The translations under genes were made by a program, and so were the position numbers. Of a stretch of 64,000 nt of DNA, positions 13,892 to 23,504 are shown in pieces. This DNA is from Embleya sp040629175 (GTDB taxonomy: Bacteria > Actinomycetota > Actinomycetes > Streptomycetales > Streptomycetaceae): contig NZ_JBEXUX010000016.1 in NCBI RefSeq assembly GCF_040629175.1, forward strand, positions 1 through 64,000, in the 5' to 3' direction. The first letter of the stretch is position 1, and every line of letters begins with the position of its first letter. The notes under the pieces were generated by a model. The model had not been told where the DNA came from, searched no databases, and saw nothing but the letters and a program-made list of their open reading frames with translations.

Positions 13892-15091
13892 ATGCCCATA
13901 CGAAGCAGGTTAAGACAGAAGATCGCGACCGTGGTGGGGGTGCTCGCCCTCACCGCCGCGGCGCTGACCGCGGCTCCGGCGGCGCACGCCGACAACACCG
14001 CCCCGGTCGAACTCCCCCGACCGGTCGCCGGCGACCCGGTCAACCACGCGGGGATGTTGCAGGCCGAGGTCGGCTTCTGGAACGTGGCGCGGATCGGCGC
14101 GTACGGTCTCAACTCGGACGGCGCCGACGCGGTCCCGCCGCCCGGCGGCTGGGACGACCTGAGCAAGCCGTGGACCGGCCAGGGCGCGATCTCGCGGACC
14201 GCGGGCAAGCTCCTGATGGTGTACCGCAATTCGTTCGACGGTTCGCTCGTGCCCTCCTCGTGTTCGGCGAACGTGATCGCCGGCGCCAACCGGAGCACCA
14301 TCGTCACCGCGGGCCACTGCTTCAAGGTGACCGCCAACATCCGCGGCGGACTCGGCGACGACGTGGTCACCAACGCGGTGTTCATCCCCGGTTTCAACGG
14401 CGCGAACGTGCCCCGCTACACCGGTGGCGACAGCAACAACGCGCCGTTGCCCGGCACCGACATCGCGCCCTACGGCGTCTGGGGCGTCACCCGCGCCTGG
14501 ATCACCCCGACCTGGGACGCGGACAGCACCTTCCGTTCCGGCGGCGACGTCGCGATGGCCACCGTGGAACGCCCCGGTGACCCCACCCCGATCCAACAAC
14601 TCACCGGCGGCCAGAACATCGCCTTCGGCGTGGCGGCCAACCCGCTCTCGCTGCACCAGTTCGGCTATCCCACCGACAACACCCGCAACTGGTACTGGAC
14701 GAAGAACAGCGACGGCACCACCGCGGCCGACTTCGGCGTCGCCCCCTCACTGCGACGCGGTTTCGACGGCCGGTCCCTGATGTACGCGCACGGCAACACG
14801 ATCAACGATTCGACCGTCAACCTGGCCCACGACATGGCCTCGGCGATGTCGCCCGGCTCCAGTGGCGGACCCTGGTTGCAGAACTTCGACCCGGCCACCG
14901 GCACCGGCACCCAGATCGCGGTCACCTCGCGCTTCACCAACTCCGCAGGCAACTCGCCCTGGTGGGACGCGGTTTGGGCGATCGTGCACGGCAGCACCCC
15001 GAACTGGGCGTACGGCCCCTATCTGATGTCCAACGGCTTCGGGGACCTGACCCAGGCGATGTACGACGTCGTCGGGAACGCCACCACCTGA
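13892..15091 (+). CDS. Secreted trypsin-like serine protease
   Basis: This 399-aa protein has a signal peptide (RLRQKIATVVGVLALTAAAL, ending AHA) and then a chymotrypsin-fold peptidase. The catalytic triad is visible as His in TAGHC, Asp in GGDVAMATVE and Ser in SPGSSGGPW. The chain between the signal and the protease core is short, so a large propeptide is unlikely. An extracellular endopeptidase of the S1 (glutamyl endopeptidase/trypsin-like) group is expected; the specificity pocket is not readable by eye. A 14-bp hairpin terminator follows. Confidence 0.85.
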   Translation: MPIRSRLRQKIATVVGVLALTAAALTAAPAAHADNTAPVELPRPVAGDPVNHAGMLQAEVGFWNVARIGAYGLNSDGADAVPPPGGWDDLSKPWTGQGAISRTAGKLLMVYRNSFDGSLVPSSCSANVIAGANRSTIVTAGHCFKVTANIRGGLGDDVVTNAVFIPGFNGANVPRYTGGDSNNAPLPGTDIAPYGVWGVTRAWITPTWDADSTFRSGGDVAMATVERPGDPTPIQQLTGGQNIAFGVAANPLSLHQFGYPTDNTRNWYWTKNSDGTTAADFGVAPSLRRGFDGRSLMYAHGNTINDSTVNLAHDMASAMSPGSSGGPWLQNFDPATGTGTQIAVTSRFTNSAGNSPWWDAVWAIVHGSTPNWAYGPYLMSNGFGDLTQAMYDVVGNATT

Positions 15092-15107
15092 CCGGCCACA
15101 CTCCTCC

Positions 15108-15144
15108 CCGCCCGGAGCGCCCGCGAGGTGCGCTCCGGGCGGGT
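15108..15144 (+). terminator. Hairpin terminator after the serine protease gene
   Basis: A perfect 14-bp stem (15108-15121 with 15131-15144) and 9-nt loop lie 16 bases after the protease stop. There is no T-run. Confidence 0.7.
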
Positions 15145-15234
15145 GGACGGTCCGGAACCCAACCGTGAACGCGAGGCTCTCGTTCCCGGCAGGTGGCACC
15201 TCGTCCTTGTGCCGGGGCACCCGGATGTAGTGCG

Positions 15235-16836
15235 ATGACCCGCATGACAAAAAAGAGCGTTGCCCTGTTGATCACCGCCCTGGTCGCCGGGTGCCTGGTG
15301 ACGGGTTCGCCGAGTTCGGCCACCGAGGCCGCCGAGACCGCCGCCGCCGGCGATTCGCCGGCCCGATTGGGCGTCGATCTCGACACGGTCACCATTGCGG
15401 AGTTACAGGCGCGGATGGCGCGTGGCTCGTTGACCTCGTCGGCGCTGACCGGCGCCTACCTGTGGCGGATCAAGACCGTCGACCCGCGGATCCACGCGGT
15501 GTTGCGCACCGACCCGACGGCGCTGCGCCAGGCGGCCGCCAGCGATGACCGGCGTCGGCGCGGCGAGAGTCGTGGCCCGCTCGACGGCATTCCGATCCTG
15601 CTCAAGGACAACGTGGACACCCGCGGTCTGCCGACGACGGCCGGGTCGCTGGCGCTGGCCGGCCACGCGCCGGACGCCGACGCCGCGCTGGTGACCCGGC
15701 TGCGCGACGCGGGGGCGGTGATCCTCGGCAAGACGAATCTCTCCGAATGGGCGAACTTCCGTGCGGCCAGGCCCACCTCGGGATGGTCCGCGGTGGGCGG
15801 GCAGACCCGGAATCCGTACGTGCTGGACCGCAACCCCTGCGGCTCGTCGGCCGGTTCGGGCGCCGCACTCGCCGCGTCGTTGGCCCAGGTGGCGATCGGC
15901 ACCGAAACGGACGGTTCGATCGTGTGCCCGGCCGGGGCGAACGGTGTCGTCGGCCACAAACCCAGCCTGGGTCTGGTCGATCAGGCCGGTGTGGTGCCGA
16001 TCTCCGCCGAGCAGGACACCGCCGGGCCGATGGCACGCAACGTGACCGATGCCGCGCTCACGCTCGCGGTCCTCAGCGGTGGCCGACTGCCGCGCCTCGC
16101 CGAAACCTTCGACGTCACCGGCGACTCCACCCGTCCGGGCGGTCTGCACGGCAAGCGCATCGGTCTGTGGCGACTGCCCACGCTCGGGCCGGACGTGGAC
16201 GCGTTGATGACCCGTACGGCGGACCGCCTGCGCCGGGCGGGCGCCGAAGTGGTCGAGGTGAACCTCCCCTACCAGGAACGACTCGCCGAGTTGGAGTTCC
16301 CGGCGCTGCTCAGCGAGTTCCACCGGGACATCGACGCCTACCTGGCCACCCGGCAGGGGCCGCGGAACCTCGCCGAGCTGATCGAGTTCAACCGCAGTCA
16401 CCCGGCGGAACAGACCTGCTTCGCCGGTCAGGAGTTGTTCGAGCAGGCGTTGGCCGCGCCGCCGACCACCGACCCGCAATACCGGGCGGCGCGCGCCGAG
16501 TTGAAGGATCTCTCCCGGCGGTCGATCGACGAGACCATGGCCGCGCATCGCCTGGACGCGATCGCCTCGCCGACGAACCCGCCCGCCTGGACCACCGATT
16601 GTGTCCGCGGCGACAACGACGTGATCCCGTCCTCTACCCCTGCGGCCGTGTCCGGCTACCCGTCGTTGTCGGTGCCCGCCGGCTTCGTGGGCGAACTGCC
16701 GGTCGGCGTGCTGCTGATGGCCGGTGACCACCGGGACGCCGAACTGCTGTCGCTGGGGGCGGCGGTCGAGCGTCGACTGGACGCCTGGAAGGCGCCGCGC
16801 TACCTGCCGACGGTGGGATCCCGCACCTCGGGGTGA
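15235..16836 (+). CDS. Secreted amidase (amidase-signature family), probable lipoprotein
   Basis: This 533-aa amidase-signature enzyme would hydrolyse an amide outside the membrane. The catalytic Ser-cisSer-Lys triad is visible: Lys in ILLKDNVDT, the cis-Ser in GSSAGSG and the nucleophilic Ser in TETDGSI. The N-terminus is a signal sequence with a lipobox-like LVAGC about 20 residues in, so it may be lipid-anchored. The two ATG codons at 15235 and 15244 are both possible starts, and no strong ribosome site marks either. A GC-rich hairpin follows the stop. Confidence 0.85.
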   Translation: MTRMTKKSVALLITALVAGCLVTGSPSSATEAAETAAAGDSPARLGVDLDTVTIAELQARMARGSLTSSALTGAYLWRIKTVDPRIHAVLRTDPTALRQAAASDDRRRRGESRGPLDGIPILLKDNVDTRGLPTTAGSLALAGHAPDADAALVTRLRDAGAVILGKTNLSEWANFRAARPTSGWSAVGGQTRNPYVLDRNPCGSSAGSGAALAASLAQVAIGTETDGSIVCPAGANGVVGHKPSLGLVDQAGVVPISAEQDTAGPMARNVTDAALTLAVLSGGRLPRLAETFDVTGDSTRPGGLHGKRIGLWRLPTLGPDVDALMTRTADRLRRAGAEVVEVNLPYQERLAELEFPALLSEFHRDIDAYLATRQGPRNLAELIEFNRSHPAEQTCFAGQELFEQALAAPPTTDPQYRAARAELKDLSRRSIDETMAAHRLDAIASPTNPPAWTTDCVRGDNDVIPSSTPAAVSGYPSLSVPAGFVGELPVGVLLMAGDHRDAELLSLGAAVERRLDAWKAPRYLPTVGSRTSG

Positions 16837-16841
16837 ATCGC

Positions 16842-16886
16842 CGGCGACGGGCCCGGTCGGCGACACGCCGGCCGGGCCCGTCGCCG
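16842..16886 (+). terminator. Hairpin terminator after the amidase gene
   Basis: A perfect 15-bp stem (16842-16856 with 16872-16886) and 15-nt loop begin six bases after the amidase stop codon. Confidence 0.7.
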
Positions 16887-17513
16887 TTGCGGTCTCGGTC
16901 CGGATTCCCGCGCACCCGTGGACCGCGCGGGCGGCGGATGGGACAAAACAACGGCACCGGACCGGTCCGGAAAGAACCGAGAGGCAACCGTGAGGGAGTC
17001 TTTGCCCACCCCGGTGGCCGATAGAAGGCACAGGGCACACATTTCTGCCCTCTCCGAAGGCCGGATTTCGCCGCCCCGACCACGATTCGACCACTCCGGG
17101 TAGTCGAACGATTCCGCCGCGTCGATCCGGATCGGCTCGCTTCGTCCGCGCGGCAGGACATCGTGTATTCCGACCCCGGCGGAAGTCGCCACTCCGCCGG
17201 CGCGGGACGCGGCCCGCGCGCCGCCCCGACGACCCCGCAGGTGACCGGCTCGATTCCGGTCCGCGCCGACCTTTTCGGGGGGTACCCCCGAGGACCCCCG
17301 GGTCGCGCCCGACTCGTCCCGGATTCCGTTCCGGCTGCGACGTGCGCCCGGCACCGGCGACCTCGCGTCCGGCGTCACCGGGCAGCGGGCGAACAGTCAC
17401 CATGCCGTCACCCCGGGTATCCATCGCCCGCACCAACGGGCCAATTCACGTTGGCTCGTATTCGCCTGTTGGTGCCTGCGCGCCCGAATCTATTTTTCAT
17501 TTCGGCTTCAACC

Positions 17514-17551
17514 GTGACCGCGAAGAAAGTGCAATCCTCAATCGCGGTCAC
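17514..17551. promoter_or_regulatory. Inverted repeat GTGACCGCGA-N18-TCGCGGTCAC
   Basis: Perfect 10-bp arms (17514-17523 and 17542-17551) are separated by 18 bases, about 440 bp before the synthetase ATG. The arms share GTGAxCG with the neighbouring repeat. It is a candidate regulator-binding site or RNA hairpin. The factor is unknown. Confidence 0.5.
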
Positions 17552-17564
17552 AAAAGTGGACGGG

Positions 17565-17597
17565 ACCGTGATCCTTCCGGGGACGAATGATCACGGT
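17565..17597. promoter_or_regulatory. Inverted repeat ACCGTGATC-N15-GATCACGGT
   Basis: Perfect 9-bp arms (17565-17573 and 17589-17597) start 13 bases after the previous repeat. The half-site (CCGTGATC) resembles the other repeat's half-site (GTGACCG), which suggests a tandem operator. Confidence 0.5.
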
Positions 17598-17988
17598 TTC
17601 GAATTCCACCGGAGCCGGGCCGCTGTCGACGCGTGGCGTCGACCTGCGGTGGAAGAGTGGCGCGGGCGATCCGTATCCGATCGTTCGTCGCGGTTTCGCC
17701 CCGTGGGCCACGTCATTTCGTGAGCGCGCTTCCCGCGCCTCGGCGGTTCGCCGGAACCTGCCACACGATGCGACGAGCGCCGACCTACGTACGGCCGAAC
17801 GCCGCGCCCGCGCCGGCCACCACATGGTGCTTCACCTGCGCCGACAGGGCACGCCCGCAGGTTTCCTCGATCGCACGGCGACACGCGGAACGTCTGCGAG
17901 CACCGGTTCTGCATGTGGATCAACAATCAAATAAAGCGCGAATCGATTAATTCAACCCGGTTCACATAAATCCATCCGAGGAGCCTTC

Positions 17989-20900
17989 ATGACTGAAGTG
18001 AGACCCGCTCCGGGGCGCGCGAAGGCGGCGCTCGACCCCGATATATCACGGCCGACGACCGCTCTCGAAGACTCGCCGATCAGCGCCCTCCCCCATTTCT
18101 TCGAACGCTCCTGCGACCGCAATCCCGAGGCCATAGCCGTCGTCTGCGACAACAGCGAGCTAAGTTACGCGGAAGTAGATTCGCGGGCCAATCGCCTGGC
18201 GAATCTGCTCAGACTTCGCGGGGTCGCTCCGGGCCATACCGTCGGGATCCTGCTGGAACGATCGATCGACTGCTATGTCGCACTCCTGGGCGTGATCAAG
18301 ACGGGCGCCGCCTACGTCCCGCTGGATCCCGCCTTCCCGGCCGATCGCATCGCCTTCATCGCCCGGGACGCCGACCTGTGCGATCTGGTGACCACCTCCG
18401 GCATGCGCCACCGCACCGCGGAAGTGCCCTGTCCGTTCCTGGAACTCGACCGGGCGAGCCGCGAGTTGGCCGAGCAGCGCGACGACCGGCCCGACGTCGA
18501 CATCGAGCCGGATTCGTGGTCGTACGTGATCTACACGTCCGGCACCACCGGCCGGCCCAAGGGCGTGGCCGTCTCGCACGCGAGCATCGCCAACTTCCTG
18601 CGCGTGGTCACCCCGATCTACCGGGTCCGGGCCGAGGATCGCGTCTACCAGGGCCTCTCGATCGCCTTCGACTTCTCGGTGGAGGAGATCTGGCCGGCCT
18701 GGATCGCCGGCGCGACCCTGGTCGCGGGCCCCGGCGACGATCGGCGGGTCGGCCGCGGCCTGAGCGACTTCCTCGTCGACCACGCGATCACCGTGTTGTG
18801 CTGCGTGCCGACCCTGCTGACCACGATCGAGGCCGAACTACCCGGGCTGCGCAGCCTGTTGGTCAGCGGCGAGGCATGCCCGCCGGACCTGGTGCGCCGC
18901 TGGGCACGACCCGACCGGCGCATCCTCAACGCGTACGGACCGACCGAGACCACCGTCACCGCCACCTGCGGCGAACTGGCCCCCGACCGGCCGGTCACCA
19001 TCGGCGTCCCGCTGCCCACGTATCGCGTCTACATCCTGGACGAGCAACTGCGGCCGGTCGAGGACGGCGTCGGCGGCGAGATCTGCGTCGGCGGCCCGGG
19101 CGTGGCCGTCGGCTACGTCAACCGCCCGGAACTGACCGCCGAGCGTTTCGTGGTCAACCCGGTCGCGCACGAACGGGCCGAGATCCCCCGTATCTACCGC
19201 ACCGGCGATCTCGGCAGGTTCACCCCCACCGGGGAGATCGAATACCTGGGCCGTCTGGACACCCAACTCAAGATCCGCGGCTACCGCATCGAAGCGGCCG
19301 AGATCGAGGAGTTGTTGCGGGCCGACGCGGCCGTCGAGAACGCGATCGTGACCCCCCGGGAGCAGGACGGCGTCGTCCAGGACCTGGTCGGCTACGTCAC
19401 GCTCACCGACCGCGCCGCCGGCGTCTCCCACGACGTGCTGCGCGAGCGGCTGCGGGTGTCGTTGCAGAGCCGACTCCCGGACTACATGATCCCGTCCTTC
19501 GTCGAGGTACTGCCCGAATTCCCGCTCCTGGCCGCCGACAAGGTGGACCGGTCCGCCCTGCCCTCCCCCACCTCCGCACCGCTGAACCGGCGTTCCACCA
19601 CCCACGTGGCCCCCGCGACCGCGGTGGAGGAGCAACTGGCCGCGGTCTGGCGGGAGGTCCTGGGCGGTGAGGCGGTCTCCGTCGAGGACGACTTCTTCTG
19701 CGACCTGGGCGGCCACTCGATGTCCGCGGCCCGCCTCGTCTCCCGACTGCGCCGCGAACCCGGGCTGCACGGCCTGGCGATGGGGGACCTGTACGCCCAT
19801 CCCACCATCCGCCGGCTGGCCCTCCTGCCGACGACCCGAGTCGAGACCGAGCCGGAACCCGGCGGTTCGGGAGCGGCGTCGCCACTCGCCGAGCCGCCCG
19901 CACCGCTGCGCCACTCCGGCGCCCGGGTGTTCGCCTGCGGACTCGCCCAGATCGCCTGCCTGTACGGCTGGTTGCTCGTGTTCGGCCTGCCCGGCGTGGT
20001 GCTGCTCTACCGGTGGTTCCTGGTCTGGGACCTGCCGGTGCACCGGCCCGCCGACGGCGGTCTCCTGGACCGCCTGACCCGGATGAACCTGCCCGGATTC
20101 ATCCTCCTGGAGGTCGGCTGGATCCTGGTGGGTCTGCTGATCCCGCTGCTCGGCGGCCGATTGTTGATGCTCGGCGTCCGGCCCGGTCGGTATCCGCTGT
20201 GGGGCGTGACCTACCTGCGGTTCTGGCTGTACGGCAAGATCCTGGTGTTCGGCCCGCTCGGCTTCCTGACCGGTTCGCCGCTGCTGGCCCCGTGGTTGCG
20301 GCTGCTCGGCGCGCGGATCGGCCGAGGTTGCCATCTGTCGGCCGTGATCGGTCTGCCCGCGTTCGTGGAGATCGGCGAGGGCACCAGCATCGGCTACGGG
20401 GCGCGGCTGCAACCGTACGTGGTGGAGAACGGCCTGCTGTACCTGGCGCCCATCCGGATCGGCGCCGGCAGTTTCGTGGGCACCAACAGCGTAGTCCTGG
20501 CCGGCGCGGTGATCGGCGACCGGGCCTCGATCGGCGAACAGTCGCTGGTTCCGGCCGGCCGGGTGGTGCCGGCGGACGAACACTGGGCCGGTTCGCCGGC
20601 CACCCGGCAGGACGGCACGCCCGCCCTGCTCGGCGCCCTTGCCGCCGAGGACGACCAACGTCCCTGGCCGAAGCGGGTGTTGCTCGGCTTCGGAGCCGGG
20701 GCGGTGCTGCTCGCGCTGGTCCCGCTGCTGGTCGTCGCCGGCGCCGGCGCCCTCGTGGGGTGCGTGGCCTGGAAGTTCGGCTTCGGCTGGGCGATCGTCG
20801 CCACCGCCGCGGCCGGTCCCCTGGTCGTGCTGTCCACCTGCACGCTGGTACTGCTCGTCAAGCGGGCCGTGTTGCCCCGGGTGCGGGCCGGCATCCATCC

Positions 20901-22050
20901 CGAACGCAGCGGCTTCGGGGTGCGCAAGTGGATCGGCGACGGCATGATGACCACCAGCCTGACGCTGACCCACTCGCTCTACTCGACGTTGTACCTGGTG
21001 CCGTTCCTGCGCTTGCTCGGTGCCCGCACCGGACGCTGGTCCGAGGTCGCCACCGTCAGCTTCGTCGACCCGGACATGCTGATCATCGGCGAACGCAGCT
21101 TCGTGGCCGATGTCAGCGTCGTGGGACCGGCGGTCTTCCATCACGGACGCGTCTCGCTCGCCCCGGCCGAGATCGGCGCACGCAGCTTCGTCGGCAACGG
21201 GGCGCTGGTGCCCGGCTCGTGCCGACTCGGCGAGAACAGCCTGCTGGGCGTGCACTCGCTGGCCCCGACTCGGCCGATCGACCCCGAGACGACCTGGCTC
21301 GGCTCACCCGCCATCTTCCTGCCGCGCCGCGAGGCGAGCCGGGACTTCCCCGCGAAGCTGACCTACCGCCCCACCCGGGGGCTGATCGCGGCGCGCCTGG
21401 CCATCGAGTACTTCCGGGTCACGCTGCCCGCGACGATCGCCGCGCTGGCCGCGCTGGGGGCGCTCTACGGTTCCGTCCGGGTCGCCGAGAACTTCCCGCC
21501 ATGGGTGCTGTTCCTGCTCGGCCCGGCCTTCTTCCTGGCCGTCGGCGTCGGTTCGACCCTGACCGTGGTGTTGCTCAAGTGGCTGATCATCGGCCGCTAT
21601 CGGCCCCGCGTCGAGCCGCTGTGGAGCATCTGGGTGCGCCGTACCGAGGTGATCACCGGGCTGTTCGAGAACCTCGTGGTGCCGAGTCTGCTCAACCTCC
21701 TCACCGGCACGCCCCTGATGGGCCCGGTGCTGCGCCTGTTCGGCGCCCGGATCGGCCGGCGGGTCTGGCTCGCGACGACCTACCTCACCGAGTTCGACCT
21801 GGTCGAGGTGGGCGACGACGCGGCGGTGGCGGAGGTGACCTCGTTGCAGACCCACCTGTTCGAGGACCGCGTGATGAAGATGTCCAACGTCCGGATCGGG
21901 CAGGGCAGTTCGGTCGGTCCCCGGTCGGTGGTGCTCTACGACGCGGAGGTCGGCGCGGGTGCCCGCCTGGACGCCATGTCGCTGGTGATGAAGGGCGAAC
22001 ACCTCCCCGACGGCACCCGCTGGCGCGGCATCCCGGCCCGGCCCGGTTGA
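17989..22050 (+). CDS. Poly-lysine-synthetase-type NRPS (A-PCP-six TM-three beta-helix domains), predicted poly(diaminobutyrate) synthetase
   Basis: This 1353-aa membrane-bound single-module NRPS has the full Pls layout. The adenylation domain (about 30-535) shows YTSGTTGRPKG near 180, NAYGPTETT at 314, YRTGDLG at 403 and the catalytic Lys518. The carrier domain has GGHSMSA with Ser577. Six hydrophobic segments follow, in pairs at about 647-730, 898-965 and 1143-1205, interleaved with three left-handed beta-helix/acyltransferase-like domains (about 770-880, 1013-1095, 1243-1350) rich in IGxxxxIG hexapeptides. In epsilon-poly-lysine synthetase the tandem domains join monomers iteratively; there is no thioesterase or ordinary condensation domain, and none is seen here. 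Pocket residues I align give D, F, E, C, L, S, A, V, T; the acidic Glu fits a basic side chain. The downstream diaminobutyrate genes point to 2,4-diaminobutyrate. The ATG at 17989 follows GAGGAG. Confidence 0.9.
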   Translation: MTEVRPAPGRAKAALDPDISRPTTALEDSPISALPHFFERSCDRNPEAIAVVCDNSELSYAEVDSRANRLANLLRLRGVAPGHTVGILLERSIDCYVALLGVIKTGAAYVPLDPAFPADRIAFIARDADLCDLVTTSGMRHRTAEVPCPFLELDRASRELAEQRDDRPDVDIEPDSWSYVIYTSGTTGRPKGVAVSHASIANFLRVVTPIYRVRAEDRVYQGLSIAFDFSVEEIWPAWIAGATLVAGPGDDRRVGRGLSDFLVDHAITVLCCVPTLLTTIEAELPGLRSLLVSGEACPPDLVRRWARPDRRILNAYGPTETTVTATCGELAPDRPVTIGVPLPTYRVYILDEQLRPVEDGVGGEICVGGPGVAVGYVNRPELTAERFVVNPVAHERAEIPRIYRTGDLGRFTPTGEIEYLGRLDTQLKIRGYRIEAAEIEELLRADAAVENAIVTPREQDGVVQDLVGYVTLTDRAAGVSHDVLRERLRVSLQSRLPDYMIPSFVEVLPEFPLLAADKVDRSALPSPTSAPLNRRSTTHVAPATAVEEQLAAVWREVLGGEAVSVEDDFFCDLGGHSMSAARLVSRLRREPGLHGLAMGDLYAHPTIRRLALLPTTRVETEPEPGGSGAASPLAEPPAPLRHSGARVFACGLAQIACLYGWLLVFGLPGVVLLYRWFLVWDLPVHRPADGGLLDRLTRMNLPGFILLEVGWILVGLLIPLLGGRLLMLGVRPGRYPLWGVTYLRFWLYGKILVFGPLGFLTGSPLLAPWLRLLGARIGRGCHLSAVIGLPAFVEIGEGTSIGYGARLQPYVVENGLLYLAPIRIGAGSFVGTNSVVLAGAVIGDRASIGEQSLVPAGRVVPADEHWAGSPATRQDGTPALLGALAAEDDQRPWPKRVLLGFGAGAVLLALVPLLVVAGAGALVGCVAWKFGFGWAIVATAAAGPLVVLSTCTLVLLVKRAVLPRVRAGIHPERSGFGVRKWIGDGMMTTSLTLTHSLYSTLYLVPFLRLLGARTGRWSEVATVSFVDPDMLIIGERSFVADVSVVGPAVFHHGRVSLAPAEIGARSFVGNGALVPGSCRLGENSLLGVHSLAPTRPIDPETTWLGSPAIFLPRREASRDFPAKLTYRPTRGLIAARLAIEYFRVTLPATIAALAALGALYGSVRVAENFPPWVLFLLGPAFFLAVGVGSTLTVVLLKWLIIGRYRPRVEPLWSIWVRRTEVITGLFENLVVPSLLNLLTGTPLMGPVLRLFGARIGRRVWLATTYLTEFDLVEVGDDAAVAEVTSLQTHLFEDRVMKMSNVRIGQGSSVGPRSVVLYDAEVGAGARLDAMSLVMKGEHLPDGTRWRGIPARPG

Positions 22051-22130
22051 TCCCCGGCTCCACCCTCGTCCCTTTTCCGCCTTCCCGTCCCTCCCGTCCC
22101 GCCCGTCCCGCCACGCCATCGGAGAGCCTG

Positions 22131-23492
22131 ATGACATCGCTCGTACAACACACCATGACCGAACCGCGAGTCGACTGCGACCTTCCCGGCCCCCGCTCCG
22201 CCGAACTGCTCGCGCGTCAGGAGCGGCGCGAGTCCAACGCCCGCACCTACCCGCGACACCTGCCCATCGCGCCCGCCGAAGCCTTCGGCAGCTTCATCCG
22301 CGACGTCGACGGCAACGTCTTCATCGACTTCCTCGCCGGTGCCGGGGTGTTGTCCCTGGGCCACAACCATCCGGAACTGGTGCGATCGGTGATCGCGCAG
22401 CTCGGCCTGCTCACCCACGGGCTGGACTTCCCGACCCCGGTCAAGGACGACTTCATCGATGCCCAACTGTCCATGTTGCCGGCGGAGATGCGTGATCGCA
22501 CCAAGGTGCACTTCTGCGGCCCGACCGGAGCCAACGCGGTCGAGGCGGCGGTCAAGCTGTGCAAGATCGCCACCGGCCGAGGTGACATCGTCACCTTCCA
22601 GGGCGGCTTCCACGGCAGCACCCATGCCGCCATGGCCCTGTCCGGACTCGTCGCACCGAAGACGGCGGTGCCCAACGGGGTGCCCGGCACCCACTTCTTC
22701 CCGTTCTCCTACTGCACCAGGTGCCCACTCGACCTGAGTCCGACCACCTGCAGCACCAACTGCGCGACGTACCTGGAACGTTCGCTCACCGATGGGAACG
22801 GCGGCATCCCGCTGCCGGCCGCGGTGATCCTCGAACCGGTGCAGGGCGAGGGCGGCGTCGTCCCGGCCACGGCGGACTTCGTCCGCCGGTTGCGGGCGAT
22901 CACCCGCGAACTGGGCATCCTGTTGATCGTCGACGAGGTCCAGACCGGATGCGGGCGCACCGGGACCTGGTTCGCCTTCGAGCAGTACGGCATCGAACCG
23001 GACGTCATCGTCGCCTCCAAGGCGCTCAGCGGCATCGGTACACCGATCGCGGTGATCCTCTACGACGAAAAACTCGACACCTGGGCGTCCGGCGCGCACA
23101 TCGGCACCTTCCGCGGCAACCAACTCGCCTTCGCCGCCGGTGCCGAGGCCGTGCGCATCGTGCGGCGGGACGACGTCCTGGGCAACGTGCGCCGACGCGG
23201 CGCGCAGATCTCCGCGCGCCTGACGCCGCTGATGGCCGACCCGTGGGTGCGCGAGGTGCGCGGCCGGGGGCTGATGTGGGGCATCGAGTTGGCGGACCCG
23301 GACACCGGTCGCCCGGCGGGCGACTTCGCCGAGGCCGTCCAGTCCCGGGCGCTGCGCCGCGGACTGATCGTCGAACGTGGTGGTCGCGAGGACGGCGTGG
23401 TCCGGATCCTGCCGCCGCTCAACGTCACCGCCGACGTCGTGGACACCGCGTGCTCGATCCTCGTCGACGCCATCGAAACCGGCCATCCGTAG
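22131..23492 (+). CDS. dat: Diaminobutyrate--2-oxoglutarate aminotransferase
   Basis: This 453-aa class III PLP aminotransferase transfers an amino group to L-aspartate 4-semialdehyde, giving L-2,4-diaminobutyrate. Close family features are visible: ARQERRESNARTYPRHLP at the N-terminus, FIDFLAGAGVLSLGHNHP, the DEVQTGCGRTG cofactor region and the PLP Lys in IVASKALSG. The same family serves ectoine, siderophore and Acinetobacter diaminobutyrate pathways. No ectA or ectC is nearby, so ectoine is unlikely here. The gene lies 80 nt after the synthetase, with a GGAGAG site four bases before ATG. It would supply monomer for that synthetase; this role is inferred from context. Confidence 0.9.
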   Translation: MTSLVQHTMTEPRVDCDLPGPRSAELLARQERRESNARTYPRHLPIAPAEAFGSFIRDVDGNVFIDFLAGAGVLSLGHNHPELVRSVIAQLGLLTHGLDFPTPVKDDFIDAQLSMLPAEMRDRTKVHFCGPTGANAVEAAVKLCKIATGRGDIVTFQGGFHGSTHAAMALSGLVAPKTAVPNGVPGTHFFPFSYCTRCPLDLSPTTCSTNCATYLERSLTDGNGGIPLPAAVILEPVQGEGGVVPATADFVRRLRAITRELGILLIVDEVQTGCGRTGTWFAFEQYGIEPDVIVASKALSGIGTPIAVILYDEKLDTWASGAHIGTFRGNQLAFAAGAEAVRIVRRDDVLGNVRRRGAQISARLTPLMADPWVREVRGRGLMWGIELADPDTGRPAGDFAEAVQSRALRRGLIVERGGREDGVVRILPPLNVTADVVDTACSILVDAIETGHP

Positions 23493-23504
23493 GCCCGTGC
23501 CGTA

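Larger units (their letters stand above)
16887..17988. other. 1.1-kb intergenic region upstream of the polyamino-acid synthetase operon
   Basis: No convincing gene is visible over 1.1 kb, which is exceptional in this dense window. Base composition falls clearly at 17440-17600 and again at 17890-17975, where AT-rich runs precede the synthetase start. Two closely spaced inverted repeats sit at 17514-17551 and 17565-17597. Several overlapping ORFs of 80-190 codons cross the region in different frames but lack ribosome sites and family features. The region probably carries the operon's promoter(s) and regulatory sites, possibly also an untranslated RNA. Confidence 0.6.

Noticed and set aside
17199..17267. 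tRNA-like fold with matching 7-bp acceptor arms and a T-arm-like stem-loop
   Set aside because: Only 37 nt separate the acceptor arm from the T arm, no anticodon stem forms, and T54 is replaced by C. It is most likely chance pairing in GC-rich DNA, though an old tRNA remnant cannot be excluded.
17163..17934. Overlapping ORFs of 80-190 codons upstream of the polymer synthetase
   Set aside because: They lack ribosome sites and conserved motifs, have mixed composition, and lie in regulatory-looking DNA.
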